NCBI GenBank assembly: GCA_937958365.1
Contig: CALFEW010000410.1
Coordinates: forward strand, 1 to 13,204
DNA: 13,204 bases
Source: an uncultured Chloroflexota bacterium
GTDB lineage: Bacteria > Chloroflexota > Anaerolineae > Promineifilales > Promineifilaceae
Direction of reading: 5' to 3'
Below the pieces are notes generated by a model. It did not search any database. It worked only from the letters and a program-made list of their open reading frames with translations, and was not told where the DNA came from. Position 1 is the stretch's first letter; every line of letters starts with the position of its first letter. A program made the translations under genes and the position numbers. Below are positions 6,357-11,962 of this stretch, in pieces.

Positions 6357-6800
6357 ATGAAAAACCTGTTGGTAAGAGATTGGATGGTGTCCGATGTGGT
6401 GAGCGTTGACCCGCATGAACCCATGCTCTCAGCGCATAAACTCATGCGCGAGAAAAACATACGCCGCCTGCCGGTTGTGGAAAACAACAAAGTCGTCGGC
6501 ATCATGACCCGCAGTGACGTGCGTCAGGCACAACCATCCAGCGCTACCACGTTGAACGTCTGGGAGATGAATTACCTTCTGGCTAAACTCCAGGTTCAAG
6601 ACGTCATGTCCAAATTGGTTATCACCCTCAGCCCGGAGGATACCATTCGCACGGCGGCGACGTTAATGCACGAGAATCGCTTCGGCGCATTGCCTGTGGT
6701 GGATGCGCAAGGCAACCTCGTCGGCATTATCACTGAATCAGATATTTTCCGCATCCTGATTGCCTGGTTCAACGAAGAAACCGGCGAGACCGCAGCCTGA
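6357..6800 (+). CDS. Two-CBS-domain protein
   Basis: 147 aa soluble protein made almost entirely of a CBS pair (Bateman module). CBS1 covers about residues 8-56, with RDWMVSDVVSV and RRLPVVENNKVVGIMTRSD. CBS2 covers about 80-135, with VQDVMSKLVITLSPEDTI and ALPVVDAQGNLVGIITESD. Each ends in the typical G-I-[MI]-T-x-S-D strand-helix. Such stand-alone pairs bind adenine nucleotides (AMP, ATP, SAM) and act as sensors; the partner is unknown. The ATG follows AAGAGAGGG, a good ribosome-binding site. It lies 131 bp after the YfhO-like gene and about 310 bp before inositol-phosphate synthase. There are no ACGGCCGT sites and no heptamer arrays inside, unlike the genes before it. Confidence 0.85.
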   Translation: MKNLLVRDWMVSDVVSVDPHEPMLSAHKLMREKNIRRLPVVENNKVVGIMTRSDVRQAQPSSATTLNVWEMNYLLAKLQVQDVMSKLVITLSPEDTIRTAATLMHENRFGALPVVDAQGNLVGIITESDIFRILIAWFNEETGETAA

Positions 6801-6902
6801 GAATGGGCTAATATCCGTATTCGGTATTCCGTAGGGCGCTACCTCTGGCGAATACCATCGGAATACGATGTACGGACTCCGGATTGCGGATACCAGGTAT
6901 CA

Positions 6903-6932
6903 TTGATATTAAATGTCGTCAACTGATAGATT
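6903..6932 (+). promoter_or_regulatory. Candidate promoter for inositol-phosphate synthase
   Basis: TTGATA (6903-6908) and TAGATT (6927-6932) are spaced by 18 bp in an AT-rich stretch. If used, the transcript would start near 6940 and run through the hairpin/T-run at 7027-7054 before reaching the gene, implying a leader of about 170 nt. Match quality is moderate. Confidence 0.3.
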
Positions 6933-7026
6933 GCTCACAGAGATTAAAGATTACCGACAATTGTTCATCTTTGCTCTTGCAAAAGAAGTCATTTCTGGAC
7001 CGTTAACGTAAAGTTGATGACAGTCA

Positions 7027-7054
7027 GGTGACCAGCAGCGGTCACCGTTTTTTT
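7027..7054 (+). terminator. Intrinsic terminator or leader attenuator before inositol-phosphate synthase
   Basis: A perfect 7-bp stem GGTGACC (7027-7033) / GGTCACC (7040-7046) with loop AGCAGC is followed by G and seven T (7048-7054). It lies 226 bp after the CBS gene and 58 bp before the start codon of the next gene. It either ends upstream transcription or acts as a conditional terminator in the leader of the next gene. I see no convincing promoter in the 58 bp after it. Confidence 0.7.
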
Positions 7055-7112
7055 GTCTTACACTCGCGGAGCTTCTCACAAGCATCTGCGCACTTTAGAG
7101 GAGATTTTTTAC

Positions 7113-8195
7113 ATGTCTGAGAAAAGAAAAAAAGTTCGGGTTGCCATCATTGGCGTTGGCAACTGCGCTTCATCGTTGGTACAGGGCTTGCAGTATTACA
7201 AAGACGCGCCGGATGACGCGGAAATTCCCGGCCTGATGCACGCAACGGTGGGCGGCTATCACGTCCGTGACATTGAGCTTTCGGCGGCGATTGACGTGGT
7301 GGAAGGTAAAGTAGGCAAGGACTTGAGCGAGGCGATTTGGGCGCACCCCAATAACACCATCAAGTTTGCCGACGTGCCTTACCTGAATGTTCCCGTGGCG
7401 CGAGGCATGACCCACGACGGCATTGGCAAATATGTCAGCACGGTCGTCAAAAAAGCGCCCGGCCCGACGGACAACATCGTCAAAATCTTGAAAGACAGCG
7501 GCACGGATGTGGTGATCAATTTCCTGCCGGTCGGTTCAGAAATGGCGACGAAGTGGTATGTGGAACAGGTGATGGACGCGGGCTGCGCTTTTGTGAACGG
7601 TATCCCGGTCTTTATTGCCAGTTCGCCTTATTGGAGCAAGCGCTTTGCGGAACGCGGCCTGCCTATCGTTGGCGACGACATCAAGAGTCAGTTGGGCGCG
7701 ACGATTACGCACCGGGTGCTGACGAATTTGTTTAAGGATCGGGGCATCCACATTGACCGCACCTATCAGTTGAATTTTGGCGGCAACATGGACTTCTACA
7801 ACATGTTGGAGCGGGATCGCCTGGAATCGAAGAAGATTTCTAAGACGCAGGCGGTGACGAGCCAACTGCCGTATGACCTGGGCGCGGATAACGTCCACGT
7901 GGGGCCGAGCGATTATGTGCCGTGGTTGACCGACCGTAAGTGGTGTCACATCCGCATGGAAGGTCGGGCGTTTGGTAATGTGCCGCTGCAATTGGAACTG
8001 AAGCTGGAAGTATGGGACTCGCCGAATTCGGCCGGGGTGATGATTGACGCGGTGCGCTGCGCGAAGCTGGCCCTGGACCGGGGCATTGGCGGCCCGCTGA
8101 TTGCGCCGTCGAGCTATTTCATGAAGTCGCCGCCGGAGCAGTTCCCGGATGATGAAGCGCGGAATATGACGGAAGCGTTTATTGCGGGGGAATAG
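7113..8195 (+). CDS. ino1: Inositol-3-phosphate synthase (myo-inositol-1-phosphate synthase)
   Basis: 360 aa, typical for the short prokaryotic Ino1 form. It converts D-glucose 6-phosphate to 1D-myo-inositol 3-phosphate using tightly bound NAD, the first step to inositol lipids and inositol-derived solutes. The NAD-binding Rossmann start is VRVAIIGVGNCASSL (8-22). Further family words are VINFLPVGSE (134-143), GDDIKSQLGAT (187-197) and NFGGNMDFYNM (221-231), followed by LESKKISKT (237-245) with the active-site lysines expected there. I chose the ATG at 7113 because AGAGGAG lies about 9 nt upstream and the Rossmann strand follows at once; a TTG at 7053 lies inside the T-run of a terminator-like hairpin. 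The gene has no ACGGCCGT site and no heptamer repeat. Neighbours: a CBS-pair protein upstream, a strong terminator downstream. Confidence 0.95.
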   Translation: MSEKRKKVRVAIIGVGNCASSLVQGLQYYKDAPDDAEIPGLMHATVGGYHVRDIELSAAIDVVEGKVGKDLSEAIWAHPNNTIKFADVPYLNVPVARGMTHDGIGKYVSTVVKKAPGPTDNIVKILKDSGTDVVINFLPVGSEMATKWYVEQVMDAGCAFVNGIPVFIASSPYWSKRFAERGLPIVGDDIKSQLGATITHRVLTNLFKDRGIHIDRTYQLNFGGNMDFYNMLERDRLESKKISKTQAVTSQLPYDLGADNVHVGPSDYVPWLTDRKWCHIRMEGRAFGNVPLQLELKLEVWDSPNSAGVMIDAVRCAKLALDRGIGGPLIAPSSYFMKSPPEQFPDDEARNMTEAFIAGE

Positions 8196-8203
8196 TTGGG
8201 AGT

Positions 8204-8245
8204 GGTTGGTGGGGAGTGGTTAGTTGATAGTGGTTAGTTGATAGT
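8204..8245. repeat. 14-bp tandem repeat (2x7) after inositol-phosphate synthase
   Basis: Two perfect units GGTTAGTTGATAGT (8218-8231, 8232-8245) are preceded by a degenerate one (8204-8217). The unit itself reads as two heptamers, GGTTAGT and TGATAGT. It sits between the stop codon of the synthase and the terminator. Confidence 0.8.
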
Positions 8246-8274
8246 AAAAAGGCCGGATATGTCCGGCCTTTTTT
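8246..8274. terminator. Strong bidirectional intrinsic terminator
   Basis: Stem GGCCGGA (8251-8257) / TCCGGCC (8262-8268) with loop TATG is flanked by five A on the left and six T on the right, so it can work on both strands. It lies between two convergent genes: the inositol-phosphate synthase (plus, ends 8195) and the lamin-tail-domain gene (minus, ends 8309). Confidence 0.9.
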
Positions 8275-8298
8275 GTTGGTTTGTTGGTTAATCGTTGG

Positions 8299-8326
8299 CT
8301 GTTATCTGTTATCTGTTGTCTGTTTT
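8299..8326. repeat. CTGTTAT-type heptamer array at the 3' end of the LTD gene
   Basis: Units CTGTTAT, CTGTTAT, CTGTTGT, CTGTTTT. The array overlaps the last codons of the minus-strand LTD gene: the stop codon (TAA, 8309-8311) and the preceding Asp-Asn-Arg tail codons fall inside it. Confidence 0.75.
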
Positions 8327-9079
8327 TCGTTTGATAACGGCCGTTCCGCCCACCAGCAGCGCCACGACGACCAGCAGCAAAAGCGGCCAGGTGGTGGGTT
8401 GGGTAGAGAAGGATTGGAGGGTAACGGCCGTTGGTGATACATCACAAGGTGTGCCCGCGCCGGTAGAACCCGTCCAATCGGCGTTGGTATCAGTGTCTAC
8501 AAAGGCTGTGTTGTAGGTTCGACGTTGTAACGAGACGCCACTGTTGTCAAATACGGCCGGCGCCGCTGGATTCAGGACAGACGTGTCAGTGCCATAAGAT
8601 AAGCCATCAATTACAGTCGCTAGATTGTCTCTGAGAATCAGACGGTCGTTGGTGTTTGCCAGATTGCCGTTAAACCAGGTTGAAGGCAGGTATGACAGGG
8701 GTGTGTTTGCCCCAGTACAACCGTAGAGGGCAAAGTTTATATTTGCATGGGCGACAACCAACAGTTTACCCGCTTCCAAATTTATGTTGGGCAGAGTCAT
8801 TGTGGTGGAACCATTATCATTCACGGTCCACCCGGTAAGATTAATTGTCGCCCCAGAATTGTTGTACAGTTCAAAGAATTCATCACCTGGTTCGACAAAT
8901 CCACCGGCCGATGCGGGGTCTGCATTAACTTCCACGATCAGGATGTCGCCGGGGTTGGCATTGGATTCGGCCTGGGCTAGTTCCACACCCCACAGCCATA
9001 AGCCGGGCAAAATAATCAACCCAAGTGCGATAACCCAGGGATGTGGATACAACAATACACGAGAATAACGACTGGACAT
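8309..9079 (-). CDS. Secreted, C-terminally anchored lamin-tail-domain protein
   Basis: 256 aa. A signal peptide covers about residues 1-37: hydrophobic core 15-32 and a signal-peptidase-I-like AQA (35-37) before ES. An LTD immunoglobulin-like fold starts at about residue 44: ILIVEVNADP, then DEFFELYNNSGATINLTGWTVND (67-89), then NTNDRLILRDNLATVIDGLSYG (142-163). A second hydrophobic segment (232-248) ends in basic KRKTDNR, so the mature protein probably stays anchored with the LTD outside. Bacterial LTDs are thought to mediate binding and often occur with extracellular nucleases and surface proteins. I chose the ATG at 9079 because AGGAGGAG lies 3 nt upstream; a frame start 24 codons earlier lacks this. 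It lies 139 bp downstream of the asparaginase gene on the same strand. A related LTD protein is at 11963-13204. Confidence 0.85.
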   Translation of the reverse strand: MSSRYSRVLLYPHPWVIALGLIILPGLWLWGVELAQAESNANPGDILIVEVNADPASAGGFVEPGDEFFELYNNSGATINLTGWTVNDNGSTTMTLPNINLEAGKLLVVAHANINFALYGCTGANTPLSYLPSTWFNGNLANTNDRLILRDNLATVIDGLSYGTDTSVLNPAAPAVFDNSGVSLQRRTYNTAFVDTDTNADWTGSTGAGTPCDVSPTAVTLQSFSTQPTTWPLLLLVVVALLVGGTAVIKRKTDNR

Positions 9080-9218
9080 GATCTCCTCCTGTGAACTATT
9101 TGGTTTTAAGCACGGTAATAAAACTGGCTTGTTAGCCCCAAAAGACAACAAACACTATTTTAAGACTTGCTGCGACTGCCAAAGTTAGAAATTGGTTGTA
9201 AATTAGTTAACACAAGGG

Positions 9219-10106
9219 CTAACGGCCGTTTACCACCCCCTCCTCATCCTCCCCCACCACGTAGGCAAACGGCATCGCCGTCGTGTTAAAAGCCACGCCC
9301 ACCTGCCCCTGTGCGTCCACGGCGATCAGGCCGCCTGTGCCCTGCACCCGCGCCGCCAAAAGCTGGATCGCCGCTTCGCAGGCTGCCTGCGCCGGCAGCC
9401 CATCGCCCACAAAATCGCACACCCGCTTGCTGATCACCACCTTCATCAGCGCCTCGCCCAATCCGGTGGCGCTGACGGCCGCTGTCCAATTGTCGGCGTA
9501 GCCGCCGGAACCCACCAGCGGGCTGTCGCCGACGCGGCCGGGCATTTTGTTGCGCGTGCCGCCGGTGGATGTGGCCGCCGCCAGGTCGCCGTGTATGTCA
9601 ATCGCCACTGCGCCCACTGTGTCGCCCAATGGCCCGGCGACCGGTTGTTCGATGTGTCCGCCATTGGCTTCGGGCGGCACGATCAACTCCTCCACGGCGC
9701 AGCGCGGAAAGCCGATCTGGTCGGCGAAAGCGTTGGCTCCGGGACCCACGAGAAAGGTGTGTTCGGTGTCGGTCATCACGCGGCGGGCCAGGCTGATGGG
9801 GTGACGCACGCATTGCACGGCCGCGACCGCGCCCATGTTGAGCGAACGGCCGTCCATGATCAGCGCGTCCATCTCCACTTCACCGTTGGTGTTCAGATAA
9901 CTGCCCCGACCGGCGTCCAGAGCCGGGCAATCTTCCAGGATGTGAACGGCCGTTTCCACCGCATCCAACGCACTGCCGCCCGCCTTCAACACCGCATGGC
10001 CGGCCAGCGCCGCTTCGCGGCAGGCAGCCAACGCCACCTGCATCCGCTCCGATTCAACGTCCCACGCGCCCGCGCCGCCATGCACCACAATTGCTAAATT
10101 AGCCAC
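9219..10106 (-). CDS. Isoaspartyl peptidase / L-asparaginase (Ntn-hydrolase, asparaginase type 2)
   Basis: 295 aa. Such enzymes are made as a precursor that cleaves itself before a threonine, giving alpha and beta chains; they release Asp from isoaspartyl dipeptides and hydrolyse Asn. The N-terminus VVHGGAGAW (7-15), LDAGRGSYLNTNGEVEMDA (63-81), the GDTVGAVAID site with nucleophile T163 (161-170), and TGGTRNKMPGRVGDSPLVGSG (181-201) are all canonical. There is no signal peptide, so it acts in the cytoplasm in Asn/isoaspartate recycling. The start is GTG at 10106 with GAGGAGG 5 nt upstream. The last three codons (NGR) and the stop lie on an AACGGCCGTT palindrome at 9221-9230. It is divergent from the phospholipase D-like gene and upstream of the LTD gene. 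Confidence 0.95.
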   Translation of the reverse strand: MANLAIVVHGGAGAWDVESERMQVALAACREAALAGHAVLKAGGSALDAVETAVHILEDCPALDAGRGSYLNTNGEVEMDALIMDGRSLNMGAVAAVQCVRHPISLARRVMTDTEHTFLVGPGANAFADQIGFPRCAVEELIVPPEANGGHIEQPVAGPLGDTVGAVAIDIHGDLAAATSTGGTRNKMPGRVGDSPLVGSGGYADNWTAAVSATGLGEALMKVVISKRVCDFVGDGLPAQAACEAAIQLLAARVQGTGGLIAVDAQGQVGVAFNTTAMPFAYVVGEDEEGVVNGR

Positions 10107-10124
10107 AATGGCCTCCTCATACGC

Positions 10125-10153
10125 ATAAAATTTAGACCCCCATTATCCGTCAA
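10125..10153 (-). promoter_or_regulatory. Candidate promoter for the asparaginase gene
   Basis: On the minus strand TTGACG (10153-10148) and TTTTAT (10130-10125) are spaced by 17 bp. The predicted start near 10118 would give a leader of only about 12 nt that begins at the Shine-Dalgarno sequence. The -35 is good and the -10 weak, and the short leader is a reason for caution. Confidence 0.35.
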
Positions 10154-10192
10154 AATCGCCGGAAGAATAAAAACGCACTGTTAGCAAGGGTA

Positions 10193-10242
10193 AGAAATAG
10201 GACGCGGATTTTCGCGGATACGGCGGATGAACGCCGATTTTT
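10193..10242. repeat. 50-bp dispersed repeat, copy B (inverted relative to copy A)
   Basis: 46 of 50 positions match the reverse complement of 3293-3342. It lies in the divergent gap between the asparaginase and the phospholipase D-like gene. Copies A and B are about 6.9 kb apart in opposite orientation. Confidence 0.85.
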
Positions 10243-10345
10243 GGCAATGGGCATGGTTCAATGGCTACCGGGCAATTCTCATTCCCCAGTCCCAGACATA
10301 ATGTTTCTTGCAAGCTTCACCGCCTATACTAGGCGAAGAAATCAG

Positions 10346-10380
10346 GCAATCGCCCGCTTCCTCTGGGCGATTGCGAGGAA
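10346..10380 (+). promoter_or_regulatory. Leader hairpin next to the phospholipase D-like start
   Basis: Arms GCAATCGCCC (10346-10355) and GGGCGATTGC (10365-10374) are perfectly complementary with a 9-nt loop. The loop contains TTCCTC (10358-10363), which is complementary to GAGGAA (10375-10380), the nearest Shine-Dalgarno-like sequence of the following gene. Two exclusive folds are therefore possible. Just upstream, at 10321-10335, CGCCTA-TAC-TAGGCG is a small palindrome over a TATACT word. Regulatory meaning is inferred. Confidence 0.4.
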
Positions 10381-10393
10381 ACTTGACCCCGCT

Positions 10394-11518
10394 ATGAACC
10401 GAATATCGCGCAGAACGGCAAGCTGGCTGATGGCGGCTCTGCTTGTCATCGTGTTAGCCCACAGGCTAAACGCCAGCGCCAACAGCTTATTTCTCTACTT
10501 CACCGATAACCTGACGGCGACCGGAACCAGTCCAGACGTAACAGAGATGGAGCAGGCGCTGCTCGATCTCTTAAACTCGGCCGAAGTTTCTGTGGATGCG
10601 GCCATTTATGGCCTGAATCGCAGCGCCATCCGCGACGCGCTGATCGCTGCCCATGAACGGGGCGTGGTTGTGCGGGTGGTGACGGATGACGAGTCGCGGG
10701 AAGATGGCAGCAGCTACGCGCCCTATTATGCGGCGCTGGCCGCGGCCGGCATTCCCATCGTAGATGACAATCGGCCAGGATCGTTGATGCACAATAAGTT
10801 TTTTATTGTGGACGAGACGGTGGTCTGGACGGGATCGGCCAACATGACGGATGGGGATTTTACGCTGAATCATAATAATACGGCCGTTTTCACCTCCCCC
10901 GATCTGGCCGCCATGTACCAGACCGAATTTGAGCAAATGTTTGTCAGTCGTCGCTTTAGCACGGCCAAAACGCCCCAAAACAGCCACACCATTGTAGATG
11001 GCAGCGTGTTGATTGAGCTGTATTTCTCGCCCAAGAATCACGCGGCGGCGGCCTTGTTGGAAGAAGTCGCCACGGCGACCGAAAGCATCTACTTCAGCAT
11101 CTATTTTCTAACAGACGACGACGTGCGTGACGCGCTCATCGCCAAAGCGGCGGAGGGCGTGGCTATTCGCGGCGTGTGGGATCGGTTGGGCGCGTCGAAC
11201 GCCTATTCCGACGACGAGGCGTTGTGCCAGGCGGGTATTCCCATCAAATTCGAGAACTTGCCCGGATTGATGCATAACAAATTCATGGTGATAGACCCTG
11301 CTGGCCCCAATCCGCGCGTGATCACCGGCAGCATGAACTGGTCGGCGGCCGGTGATGAGAGCAACGACGAGAATTTGCTCATCCTGCACAGCGCGGCTGA
11401 CGCCTCAGTGTACACTCAGGCGTTCATGGAGATTTACAACGCCTTACCGGCAACCACAAGCTGCAATCCAGAACCGGTCGTCGAGTACCGGCTTTACTTA
11501 CCCTTTATGTTAAATTAA
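10394..11518 (+). CDS. Secreted phospholipase D-like protein with two HKD motifs
   Basis: 374 aa from the ATG at 10394. Residues 1-29 form a signal peptide (basic MNRISRR, hydrophobic WLMAALLVIVLA, then ASA before NS). Two PLD repeats follow. The first has HNKFFIVD (133-140) and GSANMT (147-152), the second HNKFMVID (294-301) and GSMNWS (312-317), so both catalytic H-x-K-x4-D motifs are complete and the enzyme is probably active on phosphodiesters (phospholipid or nucleic acid; which one cannot be said). The chain ends EYRLYLPFMLN, a short motif also seen inside the LTD protein at 11963-13204. An open frame runs back to 10241, but it lacks a ribosome-binding site, covers a dispersed repeat and would bury the signal peptide. 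The chosen ATG has GAGGAA 13 nt upstream, rather far. A large hairpin follows the stop codon. Confidence 0.88.
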   Translation: MNRISRRTASWLMAALLVIVLAHRLNASANSLFLYFTDNLTATGTSPDVTEMEQALLDLLNSAEVSVDAAIYGLNRSAIRDALIAAHERGVVVRVVTDDESREDGSSYAPYYAALAAAGIPIVDDNRPGSLMHNKFFIVDETVVWTGSANMTDGDFTLNHNNTAVFTSPDLAAMYQTEFEQMFVSRRFSTAKTPQNSHTIVDGSVLIELYFSPKNHAAAALLEEVATATESIYFSIYFLTDDDVRDALIAKAAEGVAIRGVWDRLGASNAYSDDEALCQAGIPIKFENLPGLMHNKFMVIDPAGPNPRVITGSMNWSAAGDESNDENLLILHSAADASVYTQAFMEIYNALPATTSCNPEPVVEYRLYLPFMLN

Positions 11519-11526
11519 GGTATTTA

Positions 11527-11597
11527 TACAGGTGTCGCTTGCCCTCTCCCCAGCCCTCTCTCTTTGGGAGAGGGCTGGGGAGAGGGTAATACCTGTA
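11527..11597. repeat. Long nested inverted repeat downstream of the phospholipase D-like gene
   Basis: Inner arms of 19 bp (11542-11560 and 11568-11586) are perfectly complementary with a 7-nt loop. Outer arms TACAGGT (11527-11533) and ACCTGTA (11591-11597) extend the symmetry. The inner sequence is built on CCCTCTCC/CAGCCCTCTC, a type of word common in dispersed bacterial repeats. Starting 8 nt after a stop codon, it may also protect or end the transcript, though no T-run follows. Confidence 0.85.
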
Positions 11598-11724
11598 CAG
11601 ATACAAATTAAGAACAAGACCGGGTAGGTTTTGAGACTCAGCCGAATTGGGGACGGGTTCAATCCCCAGTCCCCAGCACGTTTTTATACTCAGGTTGACT
11701 TGAAAACCAGGGTTTTGTGCAGCC

Positions 11725-11757
11725 TGTCATTCTGACGAGTCTTCGAGGAAGAATCCC
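11725..11757. repeat. Dispersed 37-bp repeat, copy 2 (reverse, with small deletions)
   Basis: Read on the minus strand it begins GGGATTCTTC and ends CAGAATGACA, like copies 1 and 3, but is about 4 nt shorter. It faces copy 3 so that the two form an inverted pair around 118 bp. Confidence 0.7.
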
Positions 11758-11802
11758 CTGCGGCTGACGTATAGGAACGAAAATTAAATAACGTACAGAA
11801 CT

Positions 11803-11846
11803 GAGATTAGAGATTGGAGATTAGAGACTGGTCCAATCTCCAATCT
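11803..11846. repeat. GAGATTA/GAGATTG heptamer array with inverted tail
   Basis: Units GAGATTA, GAGATTG, GAGATTA, GAGACTG (11803-11830) are followed by TCCAATCTCCAATCT (11832-11846), the complement of the preceding unit type. The shape resembles the inverted heptamer pair in the YfhO-like gene (3991-4046). Confidence 0.8.
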
Positions 11847-11875
11847 TCTGTAGGTTGTTTAATCCGCATTCCATA

Positions 11876-11912
11876 GGGATTCTTCGCTCCGCAGACTCCG
11901 CTCAGAATGACA
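11876..11912. repeat. Dispersed 37-bp repeat, copy 3
   Basis: It starts GGGATTCTTC and ends CAGAATGACA. 32 of 37 positions match copy 1 at 4-40, and it is inverted relative to copy 2. It lies 50 bp beyond the stop codon of the minus-strand LTD gene. Confidence 0.7.
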
Positions 11913-11962
11913 AAGCACAAAAACTCCGGATTTCAACTCGATTTCAGTTTGATCCGCGTTCC

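Larger units (their letters stand above)
6801..7112. other. 312-bp intergenic region with repeats and regulatory signals
   Basis: After the CBS gene comes a stretch (6813-6900) of degenerate heptamer words such as ATCCGTA, TTCGGTA and TTCCGTA, and their reverse forms GAATACC and GGAATAC, which could fold back on each other. From 6901 the DNA becomes AT-rich and holds a candidate promoter (6903-6932) and then a hairpin with a T-run (7027-7054). I see no gene in it. A TTG-started extension of the next gene into 7053-7112 is not supported. Confidence 0.6.
11519..11962. other. 444-bp gene-free region packed with repeats
   Basis: No gene is visible. In order it holds a long inverted repeat (11527-11597), a smaller one (TGGGGAC 11648-11654 / GTCCCCA 11669-11675), a short AAAACC-AG-GGTTTT palindrome near 11704-11717, two copies of the 37-bp family facing each other (11725-11757 and 11876-11912), and between them a heptamer array (11803-11846). 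It separates two convergent genes, so it carries both 3' ends and no promoter is needed. Confidence 0.7.

Noticed and set aside
7053..7112. TTG-initiated N-terminal extension of inositol-phosphate synthase
   Set aside because: The TTG lies in the T-run of a terminator hairpin without a ribosome-binding site, whereas the ATG at 7113 has AGAGGAG and precedes the Rossmann strand directly.
9080..9218. Promoter for the LTD gene in the gap after asparaginase
   Set aside because: On the minus strand TTGGCA and TAAAAT occur but are spaced by only 14 bp. The gene may be co-transcribed with asparaginase.
9591..10097. 168-codon plus-strand frame
   Set aside because: It is antisense to the asparaginase gene, whose catalytic motifs are complete. 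The His/Arg-rich composition is typical of a shadow frame.
10241..10393. 51-residue N-terminal extension of the phospholipase D-like protein
   Set aside because: It would start in a dispersed repeat, lacks a ribosome-binding site and would place the signal peptide internally.
11640..11680. tRNA-like stretch (GGTTCAATCCCC resembles a T-arm)
   Set aside because: No acceptor, D or anticodon arms can be built around it. The symmetry is explained by the TGGGGAC/GTCCCCA inverted repeat.
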